DNA of 7,475 bases from Proteobacteria bacterium UBA5122. Lineage in GTDB: Bacteria; Pseudomonadota; Gammaproteobacteria; Tenderiales; Tenderiaceae. Every line of letters begins with the position of its first letter. The first letter of the stretch is position 1. Below, piece after piece: positions 1 to 5,249 of the stretch. Below the pieces are notes generated by a model. The model searched no databases, was not told the origin of the DNA, and worked only from the letters and a program-made list of their open reading frames with translations. Made by a program: the position numbers and the translations under genes. Where the stretch lies: positions 55,027 through 62,501 of the forward strand of contig DHYU01000039.1 of the NCBI GenBank assembly GCA_002415485.1. Direction: 5' to 3'.

Positions 1-1253
1 CGCTTCATCTGCGTCAGGATCCACACCGCCATCGAGTGCCAGGGAAACGGATCGAAGTCGATCCGCGCCGGGTCGTTCTTGATATTGCCCAAACCATCGG
101 CGTAGTAACCAGTCAGCACCTGTTGAATCACCGGCACCGGCTGATTGAGATAGTTCTTCGGCGCGATCGCCTCGGAGATCTCTTTGCGGTTGTTCGGGTT
201 CGATGAATAATGCGTCGCATCGACAATCGCCCTCAGCAACGCGCCATAGGTATTCGGGTTTTCCATCGCAAACTCCTTCGAGCAAGCGAAGGCACAGCAC
301 GGATGCCCTTCCCAGATGTCCTTGGTCAAGGTGTGCAGGAAGCCGACCTTCTCCCACACCGCACGCTGATTGAACGGATCGGGTGACAGGTAACCATCGA
401 GATTCCCCGCACGCAGATTGGCCACCATCTCCGGTGGTGGCACGACACGGATCTGGATGTCTTTATCGGGATCAAGGCCGTGCTCAGCCACGTAATAACG
501 CAACAGGAAGTTGTGCATTGAATATTCGAACGGCACACCGAACTTAAAGCCCTTCCACTGTTTGGGATCGCGCTTATCCTTGTGATCCACATGCAGCACA
601 ATCGCCTGACCGTTGATGTTTTCCACCGCAGGCATGATGAACGGCTTGGCGGTAGAACCGGCACCCATACTCATCGCCAGCGGCATCGGTGTCAGCATGT
701 GCGATGCGTCATATTCTTTATTCAGCGATTTGTCACGCGCCACCGCCCAACCCGAGGTCTTGATCACGTCCACATCCAGTCCATACTTTTTATAGAAGCC
801 CATCGGATGCGCCATGATGATCGGCGTCGCACAGGTGATCGGCACGAAACCGATGTTGAGTTTCTTCTTCTCCAACGGCCCCAGCGACTCTTTCACCGCC
901 GCCTTAACCGAATCCATCGGAATCATCGACCCCAGGATCGCCGCGATCGTGCCACCGCCGACCATACCCATGAACGAACGGCGACTCATCTCGTTGTGGC
1001 CAAACATGCCGCGCACAATCGCGCTTTCAATCGCACGGTCCAGCACCTCTTCAGAGCTGGCAAAGCTTTCGTTAGAGGTATATTTCATCTCCAACGCCTG
1101 ACGCTGTGCCGTCGGCGCAGCTTGTTTAAACTCGATCGGCGCCTTCAGGCTGCCGTCGGCGTGATCCGTCGTACAAGTGGCACAGGTACAACCAGCTACA
1201 TGCTTGATGCTGATATCCGGATTAAAGGGATTACCTAAACTTTTATTCGACAT
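1..1253 (-). CDS. NrtA/CmpA-family ABC transporter substrate-binding protein with Tat signal (3' partial)
   Basis: This is the periplasmic ligand-binding component of an ABC importer for a small oxyanion. By family it would be nitrate, nitrite, cyanate or bicarbonate; the substrate is not settled here. The frame is open from ATG at 1253 to the left edge (417 codons), so the C-terminus and any permease/ATPase genes lie outside. AGAGGA sits about 10 nt before the ATG. Residues 1-88 form an extension with Cys at 22, 24 and 27. A twin-arginine motif (SRRSF, R91-R92) then precedes a short hydrophobic segment to about 111. The mature domain (about 130 on) carries NrtA-like landmarks: W169, HMLTPMP at 185-191, NGQ with Q216, H247 in YSMHNFLLRYY, and VPPPEMVANLRAG at 271-283. 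Where I recall cyanobacterial NrtA having HPEKAF, this protein has HPCCAF (C319, C320). A sigma54 promoter drives it from 1397-1412. The family call is firm; nitrate versus bicarbonate is open. Confidence 0.9.
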   Translation of the reverse strand, partial: MSNKSLGNPFNPDISIKHVAGCTCATCTTDHADGSLKAPIEFKQAAPTAQRQALEMKYTSNESFASSEEVLDRAIESAIVRGMFGHNEMSRRSFMGMVGGGTIAAILGSMIPMDSVKAAVKESLGPLEKKKLNIGFVPITCATPIIMAHPMGFYKKYGLDVDVIKTSGWAVARDKSLNKEYDASHMLTPMPLAMSMGAGSTAKPFIMPAVENINGQAIVLHVDHKDKRDPKQWKGFKFGVPFEYSMHNFLLRYYVAEHGLDPDKDIQIRVVPPPEMVANLRAGNLDGYLSPDPFNQRAVWEKVGFLHTLTKDIWEGHPCCAFACSKEFAMENPNTYGALLRAIVDATHYSSNPNNRKEISEAIAPKNYLNQPVPVIQQVLTGYYADGLGNIKNDPARIDFDPFPWHSMAVWILTQMK

Positions 1254-1294
1254 GCTTTGCATTCCTCTGCTGGCAAATGGTTCATCTGTGACGG

Positions 1295-1314
1295 GCGCCG
1301 CACCACTACGGCGC
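1295..1314 (-). other. Small hairpin in the transporter mRNA leader
   Basis: GCGCCG at 1295-1300 and CGGCGC at 1309-1314 form a perfect 6-bp G+C stem with an 8-nt loop. It lies in the predicted ~132-nt 5' leader of the NrtA-like gene, about 41 nt before the start codon. No U-run follows, so it is not an intrinsic terminator. It could affect mRNA stability or translation, or be chance in G+C-rich DNA. Confidence 0.35.
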
Positions 1315-1396
1315 ACAAACAACCTGATGCATGAAACGAACACGTTGACCACCAGAGAGAAATCAACCGTGCACGCTCGTGCGACACAACAACCAT

Positions 1397-1412
1397 TGCA
1401 GGGGCCGTGCCA
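1397..1412 (-). promoter_or_regulatory. Sigma54 (-24/-12) promoter for the NrtA-like gene
   Basis: Read on the minus strand the sequence is TGGCACGGCCCCTGCA. It has the invariant GG and GC dinucleotides separated by exactly 10 bp and differs from the consensus TGGCAC-N5-TTGCA by one base. The predicted start of transcription is near 1386, giving a leader of about 132 nt to the ATG at 1253. A gene for a GAFTGA-containing sigma54 activator begins 180 bp upstream in the opposite direction, which independently supports sigma54 control. Confidence 0.85.
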
Positions 1413-1480
1413 GTCTTGCGAAAGCGAGATAACCCTCTGTTTTTAATAACCTCACCGCCTCTTTCCACAACACCCAGGTC

Positions 1481-1538
1481 ACTACTGAATTTCGTAGTTC
1501 TTCAAATTTCCGTAGCAGGCACTACGAAAATCCGTAAA
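1481..1538. promoter_or_regulatory. Three-site operator/enhancer array, probable upstream activating sequence
   Basis: Three 18-bp elements fit the palindrome ACTACnnAATTnnGTAGT. Site 1 (1481-1498) matches all 14 specified bases, site 2 (1499-1516) matches 10 and site 3 (1521-1538) matches 11. Sites 1 and 2 abut, and site 3 follows after 4 bp. Their centres lie about 104, 122 and 144 bp upstream of the predicted sigma54 start site, the usual range for enhancer-binding proteins. The natural binder is the Fis-type HTH protein encoded from 1593. The array also lies 55-112 bp before that gene's ATG, so it could mediate autoregulation. The array is seen directly; the assigned binder is inferred. 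Confidence 0.65.
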
Positions 1539-1592
1539 CACGGCACAAATATTGATACCGACCTAGACATCCCCCTTCACAACGGAGCGACA

Positions 1593-3470
1593 ATGCGAGC
1601 AACACAACTAGCGGCGTTTGAACAACAGGCCAGCGCCTGCCTGGTCATCGATCCATTCAACAACCGTATCAACTATGCCAACCTGGCCGCCCGCCACCTG
1701 CTCGATTTTGCAGAGGGCGAAATCACAGGCATCGCAGCGACCGACCTGTTTCGCGATCAGCTGCCGACACTGGTATCGCTGACGCAAGCGATTCTCGAAC
1801 AAGGGCGCCACTGGGCCAGCGATATCACCTGTTATCAACGCCATGGCGACCCGTTGTTATTGGAGGTGGATGGCAGCCGACTCGACGATGGCGACCACAG
1901 CCTCATCATCCTCAACATCGCCAACCAAGAGACCTTGACCGAACAACGGGAAAAGGCCGAGGCACTACGCCATCACCGTGGCGGCATCCGCCGCTGGAAG
2001 AGCATTGAAAACATCTTTCAGGAGATTGAACGTGAAAACGCACTGATCCTCAGCGCCGCCGGTGAAGGCATCTATGGCGTCGATGCCGGCGGCAAGACCA
2101 CCTTCATTAATCCAGCCGGTGAGGCCATGCTCGGCTACAAGGCCGAAGAGCTGATCGGTCGCGACATCCATAATGTCATCCACCACAGTCACGATGATGG
2201 CCGCCCCTATCCCAGCAAGACCTGCCCCATCTACGCCGCCTTTGCCGATGGCGAGGTGCACTTTGTCGACAACGAAGTCTTTTGGCGCAAAGACGGCAGC
2301 CCGATCAACGTCGAATACACCAGCACACCGATCGAAGACAACGGCGAGCTGGTCGGCGCTGTCGTCATCTTTCGCGACATCAGCGACCGCAAAGAGTCCG
2401 AGACCAAACTGCGCAACGCACTGGCCGAGGTCGAGGCACTGCGCCACCGGCTGGAACAGGAAAACGCCTATCTGCTGGAAGAGATCCGCAACGAACATGA
2501 TTACAAAGAGATCGTGGGCCAAAGTGCCGCCATCCTCAATGTCATCCGCCAGATCGACCTGGTCGCGCCCACCGATGCCAACGTGCTGATCAGCGGTGAA
2601 TCAGGCACCGGCAAGGAGCTGATCGCCCGCGCCATTCACGAGAGCAGTGCGCGTTGCAAAAGACCGTTGATCCGCGTCAACTGCGCCTCGATTCCGCGTG
2701 AACTGTTTGAGAGCGAATTCTTCGGTCATATCAAAGGCGCCTTCACCGGTGCCATCGCCGATCGTGCCGGCCGTTTTGAACTGGCCGATGGCGGCACACT
2801 ATTTTTGGATGAGGTGGGTGAGATCCCACTGGAACTGCAGAGTAAGCTGCTGCGTGTATTGCAAGAGCAGCAGTTCGAGCGGGTCGGCGACAATCATACC
2901 CGCCGTGTCGATGTGCGCATCATCGCCGCCACCAATCGAGATCTAAAACAAGAAGCCAGCCGCCAGCGGTTTCGCGAAGACCTGTATTTCCGCCTCAACG
3001 TGTTTCCGATTGAATCGGTACCACTGCGCAACCGTATCGAAGACATCCCGCTGCTGACCAATCACTTCGTCAAACGTGCCAGCGAAAAATTCAACAAACC
3101 TTCGGTCCAGCTCAGTCATGCCAACATTCACCAGCTGCAACGCTACCCCTGGCCCGGCAATATCCGTGAGCTGATGAATGTCACCGAACGTGCGGTGATC
3201 TTGTCACAAGGCGATCGCCTGCGTTTTGATCTGCCCGATGAGATAAGCGCAGCACCACAGCAGGTGCCAATACAGAATAAGAGTTCCATGGATATCATTG
3301 ATGAAGATGAACGCCTGCGTCAGGACAGGCACAACATCATCAACGCGTTGCGTGTCGCCAAGGGCAAGATCTTTGGTAACGACGGTGCCGCCCAGCTGCT
3401 CGGCATCAAACCGACCACACTCAATTCACGCCTGCAAAAATACGGCATCAACAAACATGAATATGCCTGA
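1593..3470 (+). CDS. Sigma54-dependent transcriptional activator (PAS-PAS-AAA+-Fis HTH)
   Basis: This is a 625-aa enhancer-binding protein that would remodel sigma54 RNA polymerase by ATP hydrolysis. A PAS-like domain spans about 8-110 and a second PAS about 147-265, followed by a predicted coiled linker at about 266-302. The AAA+ domain (about 306-535) has Walker A GESGTGKE (335-342), the sigma54-contacting GAFTGA loop (382-387), Walker B GTLFLDE (401-407) and WPGNIREL (520-527). A Fis-type HTH lies at about 575-620 (GNDGAAQLLGIKPTTLNSRL). There is no receiver domain, so the input is a PAS-sensed signal, not a phosphorelay. I chose ATG 1593, with GGAG 5 nt before it. An in-frame GTG at 1407 would add 62 residues, but it would read through the operator array and the sigma54 promoter. 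The gene is divergent from the NrtA-like gene, its likely target. It resembles NorR/FhlA-type regulators in architecture; the signal is unknown. Confidence 0.93.
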   Translation: MRATQLAAFEQQASACLVIDPFNNRINYANLAARHLLDFAEGEITGIAATDLFRDQLPTLVSLTQAILEQGRHWASDITCYQRHGDPLLLEVDGSRLDDGDHSLIILNIANQETLTEQREKAEALRHHRGGIRRWKSIENIFQEIERENALILSAAGEGIYGVDAGGKTTFINPAGEAMLGYKAEELIGRDIHNVIHHSHDDGRPYPSKTCPIYAAFADGEVHFVDNEVFWRKDGSPINVEYTSTPIEDNGELVGAVVIFRDISDRKESETKLRNALAEVEALRHRLEQENAYLLEEIRNEHDYKEIVGQSAAILNVIRQIDLVAPTDANVLISGESGTGKELIARAIHESSARCKRPLIRVNCASIPRELFESEFFGHIKGAFTGAIADRAGRFELADGGTLFLDEVGEIPLELQSKLLRVLQEQQFERVGDNHTRRVDVRIIAATNRDLKQEASRQRFREDLYFRLNVFPIESVPLRNRIEDIPLLTNHFVKRASEKFNKPSVQLSHANIHQLQRYPWPGNIRELMNVTERAVILSQGDRLRFDLPDEISAAPQQVPIQNKSSMDIIDEDERLRQDRHNIINALRVAKGKIFGNDGAAQLLGIKPTTLNSRLQKYGINKHEYA

Positions 3471-3481
3471 GGAGGTCGTCA

Positions 3482-4045
3482 CTACACCGCAACGCGTTTT
3501 TTAATCCGACTCAGCGCAATAGGCGTGATGCCCAGGTAACGCGCAATATCCACCTGCGTCAGACGCGCCGCCAGGGCCGCACTCTGTTGCATAAACTGCC
3601 GATAGCGGTCTTCGGCCGACACGCACAACAACTGATATTCCCGCATCTCTTTCTTCAGTCCCAGCCACTGCGTAAACTGAAACACCTCGCGCGCGATCTC
3701 CGGCTCGCTCAGACACACACGTTCAAACACGGCATACGGGAAACTCAGCAACTCGGTCTCTTCCAGGCACACCACGGAAAACAGACTGCCACCGGCCATC
3801 GATTGTGCACTGCGCGATCCAAACAAACCCTCATCGGCCACGAAGGACTTGATCCATTCCTTACCGTCCACCGTATCAAAATACAGTTTCACCAACCCCC
3901 GGCGCATAAAAAACACATCGGCGCAGACCTCACCCTGCACAAACACATGTTCACCCTTGGCGTACACACGATGACGTTGCTGCCGCCGCAGCTCTTCATG
4001 CGCCAGCAGTTTTGTTAAGAATGTGGAGATCGTGAATATCTGCAT
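3482..4045 (-). CDS. Crp/Fnr-family transcriptional regulator (short form)
   Basis: This 187-aa protein has a cyclic-nucleotide-binding-like beta-barrel at about 15-115 (GEHVFVQGEVCADVFFMRRG at 31-50, with the VKLYF strand after it). A long dimerisation helix follows at about 115-155, then a C-terminal helix-turn-helix at about 162-184 (TQVDIARYLGITPIALSRIKKR). That last segment closely follows the Crp-family HTH signature. It is shorter than E. coli Crp (about 210 aa) because it ends just after the recognition helix. I see no Fnr-like N-terminal Cys cluster (Cys only at 41, 93, 111, 141) and no clear cAMP-binding cassette, so the effector is unknown. The start is ATG 4045, with AGGTG just upstream. 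The gene lies 80 bp downstream of the oxygenase on the same strand and may be co-transcribed with it. Its stop lies 11 bp from the convergent sigma54 activator stop. Confidence 0.9.
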   Translation of the reverse strand: MQIFTISTFLTKLLAHEELRRQQRHRVYAKGEHVFVQGEVCADVFFMRRGLVKLYFDTVDGKEWIKSFVADEGLFGSRSAQSMAGGSLFSVVCLEETELLSFPYAVFERVCLSEPEIAREVFQFTQWLGLKKEMREYQLLCVSAEDRYRQFMQQSAALAARLTQVDIARYLGITPIALSRIKKRVAV

Positions 4046-4125
4046 CGCACCTGTACCCGTAACTCACCGGCCCGTCAACGCTAACAGACTATGCGCACAA
4101 ACCCAAACGACGCTTGCAATCAGGA

Positions 4126-4773
4126 CTACACTGGTTCGCGCACACGAAACCAACCGGCGATACTCAGGCGCTCGATAGCAGTAGGCAGAACGGCGTGGGG
4201 AAAGTCTTCACTCATGAAACAGACCAGCGTCCCGGCACGCGGAGCTACCATCGCCAAGAGGGCATCATCACGATCATAGATCGCTAGTTCACCGCCGTGT
4301 GCAGGCTGCCAGTCATCATTGAGATAGGTCACCACCGTTACCCGGCGGTAGTTATTGTTCTGAAAACTGTCGAGGTGTTTTTGATAACCGGTCCCCGGCG
4401 GATACACGGCAAAATGACATTCCAATGAGTCCAGGCCCAAAAACAGCTCGCGATTGAGGCCTTGTTTGAGCATCTCCAGGATATCGAGCACACAGCGCTG
4501 GTCGGGTGTGGAACCATCCAGCCACAGGATCGCATCACCGCGGATCTCTTTGCGCCGCGTCTCCTGTTCACCCTTGCCGATGCGGGCCGGGTGCAGGTGA
4601 TCCTGCCGGGCGTGCTGGTGCAGCTCCTGACGCAATGCCGCCACCAAGGTCGGGCTAAAAAAATCCGGCAACACCGCCCAACGCCGCTCAACCAACGTAT
4701 TGATCAGCTCGGGAATCAGTTGCCCATAATCCGGCCGGGATTCTTTCAGGGCTTCTTTCAGCGCCTCATCCAT
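4126..4773 (-). CDS. 2-oxoglutarate/Fe(II)-dependent oxygenase, prolyl 4-hydroxylase-like
   Basis: This is a 215-aa cytosolic non-haem iron dioxygenase; there is no signal peptide. The iron-binding facial triad is visible as H133 and D135 (KHLDS) and H193 (FPHAVLP). R202 lies nine residues after H193, the position that holds the 2-oxoglutarate carboxylate in the PHD/SM-20 subgroup. FAVYPPGTGYQKH at 121-133 is the typical strand leading into HxD. Bacterial members of this subgroup include the Pseudomonas PHD enzyme that hydroxylates elongation factor Tu, so a protein-prolyl target is plausible but unproven. The start is ATG 4773. The ribosome site is weak (G-rich, no clear AGGAG), which makes the exact start slightly uncertain. 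Transcription probably begins near 4805 from the promoter at 4812-4840. The Crp-like regulator gene follows 80 bp downstream. Confidence 0.9.
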   Translation of the reverse strand: MDEALKEALKESRPDYGQLIPELINTLVERRWAVLPDFFSPTLVAALRQELHQHARQDHLHPARIGKGEQETRRKEIRGDAILWLDGSTPDQRCVLDILEMLKQGLNRELFLGLDSLECHFAVYPPGTGYQKHLDSFQNNNYRRVTVVTYLNDDWQPAHGGELAIYDRDDALLAMVAPRAGTLVCFMSEDFPHAVLPTAIERLSIAGWFRVREPV

Positions 4774-4811
4774 ACATCAACCACACCCACGCCGCCGATT
4801 GCGGCCGACGG

Positions 4812-4840
4812 ATTATGCGAGCTTTTGCAGGGTGCGGCAA
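4812..4840 (-). promoter_or_regulatory. Sigma70-type promoter for the oxygenase gene
   Basis: On the minus strand TTGCCG (4840-4835, 4/6 of -35) and CATAAT (4817-4812, 5/6 of -10) are separated by exactly 17 bp. The predicted start is near 4805, giving a leader of about 31 nt to the ATG at 4773. The promoter sits directly after the terminator of the upstream operon, where a new transcription unit would have to begin. Confidence 0.6.
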
Positions 4841-4854
4841 TAAAGGTCGTACAC

Positions 4855-4888
4855 AAAAAAGCCCGGGGCGTCACACAACACCCCAGGC
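4855..4888 (-). terminator. Intrinsic terminator of the dabA-PII operon
   Basis: On the minus strand, the arms 4888-4878 and 4871-4861 pair as an 11-bp stem (nine Watson-Crick or strong pairs plus two G-U) around a 6-nt loop, followed directly by six U (4860-4855). It lies 26 bp after the PII-like stop codon. On the plus strand no T-run follows the hairpin, so it is directional. Confidence 0.92.
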
Positions 4889-4914
4889 CAAATACATCTA
4901 TTCAGATCGGCGTT

Positions 4915-5235
4915 CTAAAACTTCACCATCCGTGTCACCTGAATATCAGACACAAACACCACACCGGAGTGTTGGTTGAAAAACGGCGTCAACCCCTCAA
5001 GGATCGGCTCGACCAGGTCGGCCGGCACGGCGGCGATGATCATGATCAACACATCGTCTTCGTTGAACATCAGATGACCTTCGTGAAAACCATGGCTACC
5101 CTTGCCGGAGAGATTATTGACGATGGTATAACCCTTAACACCGGCGCGATCGAGCAGGTCGGTCACGAAGCGCTTGTGACCGCCATCAACGATGATTTCG
5201 AGTTTTTTCAAAGTACTTAAATTCAGATTCTTCAT
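4915..5235 (-). CDS. PII-like signalling protein linked to DabA
   Basis: This 106-aa protein has the ferredoxin-like PII fold: strand KKLEIIVD at 10-17, helix at 20-32 (HKRFVTDLLDRAG), strand GYTIVNN at 35-41, a loop at 42-58 (GKGSHGFHEGH), strand VLIMIIAAV at 62-70, helix PADLVEPILEGL at 71-82, and a C-terminal strand around 90-102. Proteins of this type trimerise and bind nucleotides at subunit interfaces. The loop lacks the GlnB uridylylation Tyr context, so this is not a classical nitrogen PII. By gene position it resembles the carboxysome/DAB-associated PII-like group, for which bicarbonate and adenine-nucleotide sensing has been reported. The start is ATG 5235, with GGAG at 5249-5246 overlapping the end of dabA (TGAGGAG). 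The GTG one codon earlier is an alternative. The gap to dabA is 14 bp, so the two are translationally close and co-transcribed. Confidence 0.88.
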   Translation of the reverse strand: MKNLNLSTLKKLEIIVDGGHKRFVTDLLDRAGVKGYTIVNNLSGKGSHGFHEGHLMFNEDDVLIMIIAAVPADLVEPILEGLTPFFNQHSGVVFVSDIQVTRMVKF

Positions 5236-5249
5236 CACTGCCCGGCTCC

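Noticed and set aside
582..1238. Plus-strand open frame (218 codons) opposite the NrtA-like gene
   Set aside because: It is a mirror of the conserved transporter gene, with an extreme Arg/His composition and no family resemblance.
1304..1526. CACTACG repeated at 1304-1310 and 1520-1526, a possible fourth operator site in the leader
   Set aside because: Only the 7-mer is shared. The rest of the 18-bp palindrome is missing at 1304, and that copy overlaps the hairpin, so chance is likely.
1407..1592. In-frame GTG start at 1407 that would add 62 residues to the sigma54 activator
   Set aside because: It would place coding sequence over the sigma54 promoter and the three-site array, the added residues resemble no domain, and ATG 1593 has its own GGAG.
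3478..3502. T-run at 3497-3502 after a short repeat near the activator stop, as a terminator
   Set aside because: The upstream sequence forms no stable stem, and the run is the AAA AAA lysine codons of the Crp-like protein read from the other strand.
4046..4089. Possible sigma70 promoter (TTGACG, 17-bp spacer, TACAGG) giving a leaderless Crp-like mRNA
   Set aside because: The -10 matches only 3 of 6 bases and the start would fall on the initiation codon, while an AGGTG ribosome site is present. The evidence is too weak to call.
4462..5220. Plus-strand open frame (252 codons) spanning the oxygenase start, the terminator and the PII-like gene
   Set aside because: It runs antisense across two real genes and a terminator, and its composition is not protein-like.
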